Of a stretch of DNA of 64,000 nucleotides, positions 49,115 to 58,675 are shown one piece after another. The first letter of the stretch is position 1. Each line of letters begins with the position of its first letter. Source of the stretch: Caldicellulosiruptor morganii (GTDB lineage: Bacteria > Bacillota > Thermoanaerobacteria > Caldicellulosiruptorales > Caldicellulosiruptoraceae). Made by a program: the position numbers and the translations under genes. The notes under the pieces are model-generated. The model saw nothing but the letters and a program-made list of their open reading frames with translations, ran no database searches and was not told the DNA's origin. The DNA is taken from assembly GCF_026810225.1 (NCBI RefSeq), contig NZ_CP113865.1, positions 225,001-289,000 of the forward strand. Reading direction: 5' to 3'.

Positions 49115-50863
49115 GTGAATCTCCAGCAAGGACAGATGAACTTATTGGACTTAGTTAAAAAGGCTTATAATGGTGAATGTATGCTACCCGATTTTCAAAG
49201 AAATTTTGTTTGGACAAGATATGACATTGAAGAGCTTATAAAATCACTTTTTCAAGGTATGTTTATAGGAACTTTTTTGATTTTAGAAACAAATCCTCAA
49301 AGTGTTCCTTTTAAGGTGATTTTTGTAGAAGGGGCAGAGAAAGTAAATCCCCAAATATGTGAACAACCCAGGATATTAATTTTAGATGGACAACAAAGAC
49401 TTACATCTTTATTTTATGCTATATATAGTCCTGATATTCCTCTACGTAATTCTGAAAACCCTTATGCATTCTTTATTGATTTAGAAAAACTTGCTGAAGA
49501 TAACATTGAAGGTGCAGTATTCAGCTGGTCAAAAAAATGGAGAGAGTTCAAGGAGATTGTTAATCAAAGTGGAGAATATAATCTTGAAGTTTTAAAGGCG
49601 AAAAAAATATTGCCATTGACAGTGTTTAAAGATATTCCGGAGTTCTATAGATTATGGTTTGGAGAGTATAAATTATTATTTAAAGACAATGAAGCAAATA
49701 AAATATTTGTTTATCTTGATAACATGATAAAATATAACATTTTTACTCTATCGCTTGGTATATCATACAATAGCAGACCAGATGAAATTGCTGCACTGTT
49801 TGAAAAAATCAATAGAAGTGGTGTAAAACTTTCCATTTATGATCTTCTTGTAGCAAGATTTTACAAGTTCATAAGACTTCGAGAAAAGTGGGAAGAAGTA
49901 TTTGAAAATAGTGTTAATATTAAAAAACTTGCAGGAAGAATGGACAACACCACAGTCCCATATTCATTTATTCAAGCTCTTGCATTAGCGGCTGACAAAA
50001 ACATCAGTTCGCGAGAGATGCTTAGGATAGATAATAACATTCTTTCAGACCAGAGTTGGGTCAAAGTGGTTGATATTGCAGAAAACAAGGTATTACCGTA
50101 TTTGCTGCAGATAAATAACTTTGGAATAGTAGATTTTGAAAAGTGGTTACCATATTATCCTATTGTTACAATGATGATTGCTTTCTTCTTAAAGTTTGAT
50201 CATCCTGACACAGATAAAATTGAAAAATGGTACTGGAGTGCAGTCTTTTCAGAACGATATTCAGGTTCTACCGAAACTGCTATGGCAAAAGACTTCAAAG
50301 AAGTATGTGCATGGTTTGACAATAATAATTTAATACCTGAGGTTGTAGAAAAGTTAAGAAATCAATTGGAGAGTAATGTGTATACTTTAAAAGAAGTTAG
50401 GAGAAAGGGAAGTTCAAAATATATCGGGATTTTCAATCTTTTATTTAAAAACGGAGCAAAGGATTTTTATTATCCTGAGAGCATTGCTTTTAACCAGCTT
50501 GATGACCATCATATTTTTCCAGTGAGCTTTTTGAAAGCAAAAGGTGTGGAGGTTGATGTTGACTCGGTTATGAACAGGACATTGATTTTTGAAAATACTA
50601 ACAGAAGCATATCCCGTCGCAGTCCAGGTGATTATATAAGGAAGATGATTGAAATTGAAAAATCAAAAAATCTATCGGATCAAGAAGCAGAGCAAAAAGT
50701 GAAAGAGATATTAAAGGGTCATTTTATTGATGAAGAAATGTATTTATTGTTAAAAAACACTACTGATAATCTGACACCTTCGGAGATTAAAGAGAACTTT
50801 GAAAAATTTATAAATAAACGAGAAAAGTTAATTTTGAATGAGATAAAAAGGCTGATAGGATAA
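49115..50863 (+). CDS. DUF262 + HNH (DUF1524-like) protein, GmrSD-type
   Basis: The 582-residue product starts at GTG 49115 behind AGGGGTGA. The N-terminal DUF262 domain has the ParB/sulfiredoxin-like signature LILDGQQRLTSLFYAIY near residue 87 and DFQRNFVWTRYDIEELIKSLFQGMFIGTF near 23. Near residue 466 is QLDDHHIFPVSFLKAKG, a His-His HNH-like site as in DUF1524. GmrSD proteins are type IV restriction enzymes that cut modified phage DNA. Placement right behind a type I system supports defence. It lacks separate S and D genes because the two domains are fused. Confidence 0.87.
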   Translation: MNLQQGQMNLLDLVKKAYNGECMLPDFQRNFVWTRYDIEELIKSLFQGMFIGTFLILETNPQSVPFKVIFVEGAEKVNPQICEQPRILILDGQQRLTSLFYAIYSPDIPLRNSENPYAFFIDLEKLAEDNIEGAVFSWSKKWREFKEIVNQSGEYNLEVLKAKKILPLTVFKDIPEFYRLWFGEYKLLFKDNEANKIFVYLDNMIKYNIFTLSLGISYNSRPDEIAALFEKINRSGVKLSIYDLLVARFYKFIRLREKWEEVFENSVNIKKLAGRMDNTTVPYSFIQALALAADKNISSREMLRIDNNILSDQSWVKVVDIAENKVLPYLLQINNFGIVDFEKWLPYYPIVTMMIAFFLKFDHPDTDKIEKWYWSAVFSERYSGSTETAMAKDFKEVCAWFDNNNLIPEVVEKLRNQLESNVYTLKEVRRKGSSKYIGIFNLLFKNGAKDFYYPESIAFNQLDDHHIFPVSFLKAKGVEVDVDSVMNRTLIFENTNRSISRRSPGDYIRKMIEIEKSKNLSDQEAEQKVKEILKGHFIDEEMYLLLKNTTDNLTPSEIKENFEKFINKREKLILNEIKRLIG

Positions 50864-50893
50864 GCTAAAAATTTCAATAGAAGGCTGTATGTC

Positions 50894-51022
50894 ATGAGAT
50901 TTGAAAGGTATTGGGTACATATCGGATAAGTTAAATTAGAGGAGCTGCCAAAAGAGGTTTTGAATAATGAGCAAAGAAAAGATTGGCTGATGAGGGGGTG
51001 GGAGTTAGTTCTGGATAAATGA
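50894..51022 (+). pseudogene. relic of a very small protein, stop at codon 12
   Basis: In one frame the sequence reads RFERYWVHIG, an in-frame TAA, then VKLEELPKEVLNNEQRK, DWLMRGWELVLDK and TGA. The flow of sense across the stop suggests a short gene with a nonsense mutation. I do not recognise the family. Confidence 0.35.
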
Positions 51023-51048
51023 AATATTAATTCTGAGAGGTGTTTAGT

Positions 51049-51864
51049 TTGGGAAGGCAGATAACTGAAAGAGAAAATTTTTTAAAAAACGTGTTTGAAA
51101 AAAGAACAAGTTATAAGTTGGAAATTTGTGAGAATGATCCGCCTGATTTTATTGTCTATGAGAACGGGGAGAAAATTGCTTATATTGAAGCAACTTTGTT
51201 GGAATTGGAGAATTATAGTTTTTACAATTCAATGAGAGGTTTTAATAAAAAGTTAAAAGGATATATTCCTTCTGGTAAAATTTTAAAAATTGATTTTACG
51301 AGCTGTAAAGTTGCAGACCTTCAAGACTGTAAAGAAATAAAAAAGAGATATAAAGAAATGTTAGAAAAATTTTGCAAATTTTTCAAAAATCCTAATATAA
51401 AGCATATGAATTTAGAAGAATTGAATTTAATATTAAACGATATAGGAGATTGTTTAAACGGAATATGTAATAATTGTGTTAAAATAGAATTGAAGGAAAG
51501 TACAAATTCTAAAGGGACAGGAGAAGTTAAATTGTTGTTACCTTCTTTTATATTGAATGAGGCGAACAACAATTTAAAGGATTGGCTTGTAAAAGCAATT
51601 TGTAAAGCTTTGCATAAAAAATATGAGAAAAAATATCCATCAGATTTACCAATATGGATTTTGTTGGATATCAGTGATAACTTTTGCAGCTTCTTTTCAA
51701 ATTTTGATTTTTCAAGTATAAATAAGGATGACATAGAAAGAGAGTTGTTTTGTTCAAAACAAATAGATATTAATAATGTATCTGAGAAATTCAGCAAGAT
51801 TTTTTTGCATTGTAATGAAAATATTTACAAGATTAATATTAATGAAAATTTGCAGAACAAATAA
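51049..51864 (+). CDS. PD-(D/E)XK nuclease-like protein, candidate restriction endonuclease
   Basis: The TTG at 51049 stands eight bases after GAGAGG and gives 271 residues. Near residue 35 is DPPDFIVYENGEKIAYIEATLL, an Asp followed 14 residues later by Glu-x-Thr, which fits a restriction-fold active site with a substituted last residue. The rest is helical and rich in Asn and Lys. A Dam-like methyltransferase relic begins 80 bases downstream. This resembles a type II restriction-modification layout, but no known enzyme was recognised. Confidence 0.55.
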   Translation: MGRQITERENFLKNVFEKRTSYKLEICENDPPDFIVYENGEKIAYIEATLLELENYSFYNSMRGFNKKLKGYIPSGKILKIDFTSCKVADLQDCKEIKKRYKEMLEKFCKFFKNPNIKHMNLEELNLILNDIGDCLNGICNNCVKIELKESTNSKGTGEVKLLLPSFILNEANNNLKDWLVKAICKALHKKYEKKYPSDLPIWILLDISDNFCSFFSNFDFSSINKDDIERELFCSKQIDINNVSEKFSKIFLHCNENIYKININENLQNK

Positions 51865-51945
51865 AATATTAAACCTTGTACATTGAACAAATGTATGCCA
51901 TAATTAAACCAAAAGTTAATTTTAAATCTGGAGCATGGTTCTGCA

Positions 51946-52398
51946 ATGAGGGCTCAAATTACTTTTTTTCGCCAAAAAGTTGTTGCTATAGTGAAATAGG
52001 CGGGTGGGAAAAGGCAGATAATAAAGAGTTTACTTGAAAAGCTACCAAGCCATTTTTCCACATATTTTGAACTTTTCTTAAGTGGCAGAGCACTTTTGAT
52101 AGAGCTTTATAATAGAGAAATTTTAAAGAATGCCATTGTTTCTGATATTAATCTTAAACTCATAAACCTTTACACTGTAATTAAATATTATCCGGATGAA
52201 GTAGTTTACTATATAAAAATTTGGATTTTAAGAATGTCGAAGATGATTACTACAAAGCAAGGGAGCTTTACAATTCTATTAAAAAAAATATAGATGCAAT
52301 CGAAAATGAAAACTTACTCAAAGCAGCGTTATTGATCTATTTAAACAGACACTGTTACAATGGACTTTACAGAAGGGCCAAGTGCAAATCTGCCAATG
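51946..52398 (+). pseudogene. Dam/DpnM-type DNA adenine methyltransferase, dead relic
   Basis: From ATG 51946 the frame reads RAQITFFRQKVVAIVK, then TAG where Trp is expected, then AGGKRQIIKSLLEKLPSHFS, the conserved SAM-binding start of Dam enzymes. The FxGGGAL motif is altered (LFLSGRALLIELYN). A one-base shift near 52218 leads into NVEDDYYKARELYNS, and LLIYLNRHCYNGLYR matches the conserved NRxxFNGLYR block. The C-terminal half with the DPPY motif is missing where the DUF815 gene begins. At least four defects make it inactive. Confidence 0.82.
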
Positions 52399-52400
52399 CC

Positions 52401-53723
52401 TTAGCCCTTTTCCATTTTAATCTGCATTTCGTACCAGTCAACAAACTGCTTGGCTGTTCTTGCTGAGCGGCCGTTGTAGTTCATCTCCCACTGCAGGGCA
52501 AGCCTGTAAAGCTCTTCTGTAATTTCAATTCCCCTTTTCTTTGCAATTTCCTCAACAATTGCAAGGTATTCCTGCTGGGTTGGAGAGGTATATGTTACTA
52601 TTATTCCGAACCTGTCAGCAAGAGAAAGTTTTTCTTCCAGGGTGTCTTTAAAGTGCACTTCATCGCTATAAAAGGTGTTTCTGTCATCAAATTTTTCTTT
52701 TACAAAATGTCTTCTGTTTGATGTTGCATATATTACAACATTCTGGGGCATTACTTCCAAAGATCCTTCCAAAATGGCTTTCAGTTTGGTGTAGTTTTCT
52801 TCTATGTCTTCAAAAGACAGATCATCTACAAAGGCTATAAACTTAAGTGGCACATCTCTTAATATTCTTATTAACTCCGGGAAGGTATAAAGCTGGTCTT
52901 TAAAAACTTCAACCATTCTTAAACCCATATGATAAAATTCATTTAAAATTGCCTTAACAGTTGAAGATTTACCACTTCCTCTGCTGCCATATAGCAGAAT
53001 ATTGTTGACTCTCTGACCTCTTAAAAATGCCAGAGTGTTTTCGACAACAATCTTTTTCTGCCTTTCAATGTTTACAAGATCATCAAGTCTTACTGGATCT
53101 AAATTCTCAATGCCGATAAGCTTTTCACCATCCCATGAAAAGCCTTTGTATCTTGCAAAAATCCCATAACCATTTTGTTTGTAAAATTCTATAAGATCTT
53201 CAATTAAACTGCTCCAGGGGGATACATTCAAAAACTTTTCAATGATGATTTTTATAAAATTATCATTGGCATTTTGCGGCATAGTATTTGTACCTTTGAC
53301 ATCCAGAAAACTTTCGGCTAAAAAATCGGGTATAGCAGAAGATTCTTTTAGATAATCTTCTATTTCTTTTGCAGAAAAATTTTAGATGAACTCAAGACAG
53401 TCCAAATCGCAGCTTGCAGCTTTTTCGATAAACTGGTCTATCATTGATTTACCGATAGCATTTGATGCTAATTTTGCAAAAGTATTTTCACCAAACAAAA
53501 TCTTTTCGATAATGTATTCTTTCAGACTGCATCCTTTGCCCGCTTCTAAAAGATTATAGTAAAATGTACTGTACAGGTTTAAAACTTTTTTAAAATCCTG
53601 ATTTTGGTCGTCAATGTGGCAAATAAGATTGTACAGACTTTTAAGCACCCTATCCTCAAGAAGGTTCCGGTAAACTTTTAGACTTTCGAAGCACAATCTG
53701 TAAATCTTTATTTTTTCACTCAT
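52401..53723 (-). pseudogene. DUF815 AAA-type ATPase gene with one in-frame stop
   Basis: Read from ATG 53723 on the minus strand, the frame runs 113 codons (SEKIKIYRLCFESLKVYRNLL ... CDLDCLEFI). It meets TAA at 53384-53382 and continues in the same frame for 33 codons (NFSAKEIEDYLKES...) into a 293-codon open part. That part holds Walker A (LLYGSRGSGKSSTVKAIL), Walker B (FIAFVDDLSFEDIE) and sensor sequences (VVIYATSNRRHF), ending WEMNYNGRSARTAKQFV. The total of 440 matches the family length. No frameshift is needed. The downstream ATG at 53282 lacks a good Shine-Dalgarno. Confidence 0.87.
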
Positions 53724-54032
53724 ATCTTACATTGTCTCCTTTGCTGTTTATTTTGACAAAGATGGTTTGGACGTTTGAAAAGTGAGTTACTAACAGGATA
53801 TTATACTATTTTAAATTACCCTGTTTCAATTTCAAGCCAATTCTTGTTTAATAACTTCGCATAAAATTTGAACTTTTTTATAATACCGTTTTGCATATAA
53901 TAAAAAATTGGCTACTTTTTGCAGTATAAAAAACAGATAGTGATTTGAAAGGAGGGCAGAGTGCTAAAAGGAAAAAAGTAAAAAGTTTTTAGAAGATTGA
54001 AAATAAAATATCAAAAGAAAGGATGTGATTTT

Positions 54033-54317
54033 TTGAGCCAGAACTGGTTGTTCGAAGAAGCAACAAGGCTGGCTCAGAAGTACGGATTTAGAGTGTATGA
54101 GGTTACACCCTGGGTTGTGAGAGTGAGAACTATCTGTGATGAATGGCTTATAGAATACAATGAATCTTCAACAAAACCGTTCTGTCTGCACCATTACAAA
54201 CAAAAACCTCATCTTCAAAGAAAGTTCTACGATTTGCCTTTCTTATTCAAGTCCATTTGGCAGCATGACAGGTTTGTTTTAAACGGGCGCAGCACAGTTC
54301 CTGTCAGAATGTATTAA
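54033..54317 (+). CDS. small protein of unknown function
   Basis: A TTG start behind AAAGGATGTG gives 94 residues. The sequence is compact and aromatic-rich (WLFEEATRLAQKYGFRVYEV, DEWLIEYNESS and FCLHHYKQKPHLQRKFYD). It ends GRSTVPVRMY. Probably a folded alpha/beta domain. Not recognised. No partner is evident. The 53724-54032 spacer upstream shows no other gene. Confidence 0.6.
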   Translation: MSQNWLFEEATRLAQKYGFRVYEVTPWVVRVRTICDEWLIEYNESSTKPFCLHHYKQKPHLQRKFYDLPFLFKSIWQHDRFVLNGRSTVPVRMY

Positions 54318-54458
54318 AATTCCTGCAAAAATTTAAAATAACATAGAAGAGAGGAGGTGAGTTTAATAAAATGTAGTTATTCTTTAAACAATTTGTAATT
54401 CGTATAAAATAACAGATTGTTTGATGTGGTATAATCAAGTTTGAAGGGGAGTGATGAT

Positions 54459-54806
54459 TTGTATAACACATTTATTTTTATAACCGGGTTCGTAGGGGGC
54501 ATTGCTGTTATTATTTTGTATCTAAAGTGGACTGCTACTAAGAGTTCACAAAGGACTTATATTAAGCTTGGGCCTGTTGCAAGGTCTTTTGATGAGCTAA
54601 AAGAAATGTTCATCTCTTCTAAAGAGGATGTGGAGAGCGAATTGCAAAACTACATAGAATTTTCTACAGTTGAGAGAGGGAAAAAGTTAGCCGAAAGGGT
54701 TTTTGCTCATATTACAGTGTGTCTGGGGATTCTTGCTTCACTTGAGAGATTCGGAGTGAATCCGAATAAAGTTTTGGAAGAGCTGAAAAATCAAAAAGGT
54801 TCTTGA
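54459..54806 (+). CDS. small single-span membrane protein, unknown
   Basis: The TTG at 54459 stands about eight bases after AGGGGAG and gives 115 residues. The N-terminus has one membrane helix (FIFITGFVGGIAVIILYLKW at about 5-24). The rest is a cytoplasmic helical domain (SFDELKEMFISSKEDVESEL, GKKLAERVFAHITVCLGILASL). A good -10 box (TATAAT, 54430-54435) lies 24 bases upstream. Unknown family. Confidence 0.6.
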   Translation: MYNTFIFITGFVGGIAVIILYLKWTATKSSQRTYIKLGPVARSFDELKEMFISSKEDVESELQNYIEFSTVERGKKLAERVFAHITVCLGILASLERFGVNPNKVLEELKNQKGS

Positions 54807-54898
54807 TTGATATGGTAGTAGAAAACAAGCATTTGTTACGCTTTTTATAGTATTTTTCTACAATTAACTTTTCATTCTGAATCCCAAAGTCGGGAGTT

Positions 54899-56389
54899 AA
54901 GTCTATGTAATTGTGTAAAGGATTGAGCCATTTCCCACCCTATGGTTAGAATAGAAATAGAAACAGAACAAAAATCTAACTGGAGGGATAGGAAATGGCT
55001 CAATACAATATTACCATAGACTCTGAAATTTTGCATTATCTTTTTGTAAAAGGAACAAAAGATGAAAAGTTAGCTAAATTATTAGAATCTGTACTTAATC
55101 AAATTTTAGCAGCTCAAGCTACTGAACAAGTTAAAGCTGAACCTTATAAAAGGACAGAAGAAAGACAGGATTATCGAAATGGTTATTATTCAAGAAGTTT
55201 AATTACCAGGGTAGGGACTCTTACTTTAAGAGTTCCAAGACTCCGTAATGGTAAATTTAGCACTGATCTTTTTGCTGGTTACCAGAGAAGTGAGCAGGCC
55301 CTTTTGTTAGCACTGATGGAGATGGTGGTAAATGGAGTATCTACCCGGAAAATCGAAGAAATCACTTATGAACTTTGTGGGACTGAATTTTCAAAATCTA
55401 CAATTTCCGAGCTTTGTAAAAATCTCGATCCTATTATTACAGCGTGGAATTCAAGATCTTTAAAAGAAAAAAGCTTTCCCTTTGTTATAGTTGATGCAAT
55501 AGTGATAAAAGTAAGAGAAGAGGGACGTGTTTGTCAACGCAGCGTATTAATTGCTGTAGGCATAAATGAAGATGGCTATAGAGAAGTATTAGGTCTTATG
55601 ATAGGAGACAGTGAATCAGAAGAAAGCTGGGGTGAATTTTTTTCATGGCTGAAGCAAAGAGGGCTCCATGGAGTTGATTTAGTAGTTTCGGATCATCATA
55701 AGTAGCCTTGTACAAGCTATTTGTCGGCACTTCCAGGGAGCTACGTGGCAAAGGTGCCAAACACATTTTATGAGAAATATCCTTGATAAGTCTTCAAAGG
55801 CTTTACAAAGAGAATTACATGCCAAACTAAGAGCCATATTTGAAACACCAGATCCCTCAGCAGCAAGAATGCTATTAAATCAAGTATTAGATGAATATAA
55901 AGATACCGCTCCAAAAGCAATGGAGATTTTAGAAGAAGGATTTGAAGACGCAATAGCAGTTTTAGAACTTCCTGAGCCTTATCGAAGGAAACTTCGTACT
56001 ACTAATATGTTAGAACGTCTAAATGAAGAAATTCGTCGTCGTGAAAGAGTTATAAGAATATTTCCAAACCGAGAGTCTGGTATTCGTTTAATAGGAGCTT
56101 TGTTAATGGAGCAGGATGAGAAATGGGCTTCAGGGAGGAAGTATTAAGAATATTGACAGAGTATTTCGAGAGGCAAAAAGGAATTATGGAAAAAGTGAAG
56201 GACAAGGTTGTTTCAATGAAATAACCTTTATTACCACCGTGAGTTTTTAATAACTGTTGGAGATCATTGGTGTCAAGGACAGTAGTATATCTTTCACGCA
56301 ATGGTCGTAGGCAGTATAATGAATTGAACGGTGCTGATAAAGAAGGTCCATATTCTAACCAGAGGGATTTTACACAAAAATTTGGACTT
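54899..56389 (+). mobile_element. IS256-family element (decayed)
   Basis: A broken IS256-type transposase is flanked by imperfect terminal inverted repeats. AAGTCTATGTAATTGTGTAAA begins at 54899. The reverse complement of the sequence ending at 56389 begins AAGTCCAAATTTTTGTGTAAA. Further inside both ends share TGGTTAGAATA. The 150 bases between the end of the transposase and the right repeat hold no clear gene on the plus strand. Direct target repeats were not identified. Confidence 0.75.
54995..56222 (+). pseudogene. IS256-family transposase, two frameshifts
   Basis: ATG 54995 follows GGAGGGATAGG. The first frame gives RTEERQDYRNGYYSRSLITR, PRLRNGKFSTDLF and the catalytic Asp segment FPFVIVDAIVIKVRE, and reaches VVSDHHK. 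The sequence then has one base too many (AAGTAGCC for AAGGGCC). After the shift, QAICRHFQGATWQRCQTHFM and NMLERLNEEIRRRERVIRIFPN are typical IS256. A second shift, one T short in AAGTATTAAG near 56145, separates the tail EYFERQKGIMEKVKDKVVSMK. The original length is about 405 residues. Confidence 0.9.
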
Positions 56390-56714
56390 GACCATTCTTT
56401 GTGAGAGGTTTTTATGTAAATAAAAGAGACTTTGAATCCATTTACAACTGTCATTTAAGTTTTTTCTCTTCGGATTTATGTTTGTTTTACTGGAGTGTAA
56501 TTAAAGTTAAAAATGTAACTATTAGATTAATTTAAAAAATAACAAGTAATTCAGGGCAAATTTTTGTCTTTGACAAAAAACAAAATAATGCAAAATTTAG
56601 TGCAAAAAATTAAAAAAAAAACAATATTGTGAATTGAAATTTAAAACAGCAGTTATAAATTATAATTAAAGGTTTTTAAATGAAATATAATTAAAAAAGA
56701 AAGGGTGAGGAGAT
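56390..56714. other. gene-free AT-rich stretch
   Basis: Between the IS256 right end and the protease relic I see only AT-rich sequence with no frame preceded by a ribosome site. A promoter for the next gene is expected here but no convincing -35/-10 pair stands out. Confidence 0.5.
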
Positions 56715-57340
56715 ATGAACAGAAAATTACTAAAAAAGGAAAGACACAAAAGAATAGTGATTAGTGCTATTTTATTTTTACATTATTCTTGCTGAACCTT
56801 AATGATGTATTTGCAGAAAATATAGTTACTTATGTTGAACTTCCGGTTAAAAATGTAATGCAGGCATACTCAAAGTGGTGCTGGGCAGCAGGGAGCGAGT
56901 CGATATTGTACTATTGCAAAAACTATTTAGGTTTTGGGCGAGAGGCAACACAGTGGGATATAGTGAAATATATTTAGGGAAGCTATGTGAATAAAGGTGC
57001 ATCTCTTTATGATATACAAAGAGCCCTTAGCTATTATGGTGTTGGTTCTTCACGCATGATACCAGTAAGTGGTTCTGTAATTTCATATGGGCAAATTGGA
57101 CAGCAAATTGTGAATTATAGAAGTCCAATAGGATTAAAAATTACAGCAACAGTAAATCAAAATCATTTTGTTGTTTTAAATGGTATATGGCAATATTTTG
57201 ACTCAAATGGATATCTACAAAATTTTATAATGGTTATGGATCCAGCTGAAGGTAAAGTAATTAGTATTGCTGATTCTGAGTTGAGGGATAACGACAATTA
57301 CAAGGATTACATAGATGCGATAAGAGTATTTAGACCATAA
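56715..57340 (+). pseudogene. secreted papain-like cysteine protease (C39/C70-like), inactive
   Basis: ATG 56715 behind GGGTGAGGAG starts a signal peptide that is broken at a run of five T (56775-56779). One more T gives AILFFTLFLLNLNDVFAEN. The mature part has the Cys active-site motif SKWCWAAGSESILYYC near residue 50, then an in-frame TAG at 56975-56977. It continues GSYVNKGASLYDIQRALSYYG and the His motif QNHFVVLNGIW near 155, ending DAIRVFRP. Two breaks make it unlikely to be active. The intact gene after it encodes another exported protein, 23 bases on. Confidence 0.8.
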
Positions 57341-57363
57341 TGATTTAACAGGGGGGAATTAGA

Positions 57364-58353
57364 ATGAAAAAGAATAAGGTATATATTGGTTTTGCAATGA
57401 CCTTTTTATTGCTTTTCATTACGACATTTTCCTCTGCCAGAGCAGACTTTTCAGTCAAACACAATGATGAAACAAATGTACTTAGAAGGCAGGTTTCGGC
57501 AGAAGAGTGGCTCAAGTTATTTGTTAGTTGTTTTGTGAAAAATGGAGAAAAAGATTCACCTACGCTGCAATCGTTAAATGAAGTAACAAATATCAATGGA
57601 CCGTATGACATTGAAAAATTTAAGTTGAGCAAAGAGTATGAATATTGCAGGGTATTTCATATTCCAACTGTAGTTAAGATAGCTGAAAATGGGCGTCCAT
57701 ATCATGTTATAAGAGATGAGGTAAAAGAGAAAGTTAAAAATTTGAGATTTAACTCCTGGAAAGATGTTTTTAACACTGAATTTGTAGACAATGGCTGGGC
57801 AAGAATTATATATTACGATAATATACCTGTTGGATACCTTCTTATCGAATGGAATGATGAAACGAATAATTATGTAGTGAATGATGGAGTGTTTGGTAAT
57901 GATTCGCTGGGCAGGGCAGTAAATAATTTGGAAAAATATCTGGCACAGCAGGGCATTGAGAGTGATGTAAAAATTGTCAATATTGAAGAGATGAATTTGT
58001 ACGCTGTATCAGGTGATGGAAATTGGTGGTGTGCCGGTGTAAAAGGTTACGAAAATTATATATGGGATTTTGGTATAATAAAAGATACATTGAATAAAAA
58101 ACCAGCTCAAATTTTAAACGCGATAGAAGAAAGAAGTAGATTGATTAGAGAAGCACCTGAAAAGATGATGATTGGAGGAGGGGAAGACCCTTCAAACACA
58201 TTATACTTTGCTGCTGCCAGAAGAGAAAGAGCGCAGAATACTATGATTGCAATATTTTTACTTCTGCTAACCGCTATTATTGTCATATGCTCAAAGTGGA
58301 AATTTTCCTATAAATATTTGTTTGGAAGACATCCCGGGAATAACAGAATATGA
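57364..58353 (+). CDS. exported membrane-anchored protein, unknown
   Basis: The 329-residue product starts behind CAGGGGGGAATTAG. It has a signal peptide (IGFAMTFLLLFITTFSSARA at about 8-27) and an extracellular domain of about 260 residues (VSAEEWLKLFVSCFV, RIIYYDNIPVGYLLIEW, AVSGDGNWWCAGVKGYENYIW). One membrane helix (AIFLLLLTAIIVICSKW) lies near 297-313 with a short basic tail inside. It forms an apparent unit with the dead protease gene, so it may once have been its substrate, inhibitor or anchor. This is inferred from position only. The family is not recognised. Confidence 0.72.
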   Translation: MKKNKVYIGFAMTFLLLFITTFSSARADFSVKHNDETNVLRRQVSAEEWLKLFVSCFVKNGEKDSPTLQSLNEVTNINGPYDIEKFKLSKEYEYCRVFHIPTVVKIAENGRPYHVIRDEVKEKVKNLRFNSWKDVFNTEFVDNGWARIIYYDNIPVGYLLIEWNDETNNYVVNDGVFGNDSLGRAVNNLEKYLAQQGIESDVKIVNIEEMNLYAVSGDGNWWCAGVKGYENYIWDFGIIKDTLNKKPAQILNAIEERSRLIREAPEKMMIGGGEDPSNTLYFAAARRERAQNTMIAIFLLLLTAIIVICSKWKFSYKYLFGRHPGNNRI

Positions 58354-58675
58354 AATTATATTTGGAGTACGGCCAAAAACTCAGAGGAGGAGACTTATCA
58401 AGAATTTTGTGTATCCAATTCATAGCGTAAATTGAAAAGTTGTAAGATTTCGTAAGTATGGTGTTTAATAAGAGGTGCCCCATTTTTCCATTTACCTCGC
58501 TTAAAGTTCTCTCTTTGAAAGCAAATTTTTCAAGAATTTCTGTTGATTAAAAATATCCGCCCAATTTTATTCTTTTTTTTAATTATGCTATTTATGCCAT
58601 CAAACTGCACAAGTAGCGTAAATATGCTTTCTAATTTCCTCAGGATATTTTATATGAGCAAAGTAATATTCAGCT
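58354..58675. other. spacer with possible transposon debris
   Basis: No intact gene is seen. The stretch lies downstream of a minus-strand IS256-type relic and may contain the remains of its end. I could not match an inverted repeat with confidence. Confidence 0.4.

Noticed and set aside
56050-56454. 134-codon minus-strand frame across the IS256 right end
   Set aside because: Parts look protein-like, but it overlaps the transposase tail in antisense and crosses the inverted repeat, so I treat it as chance.
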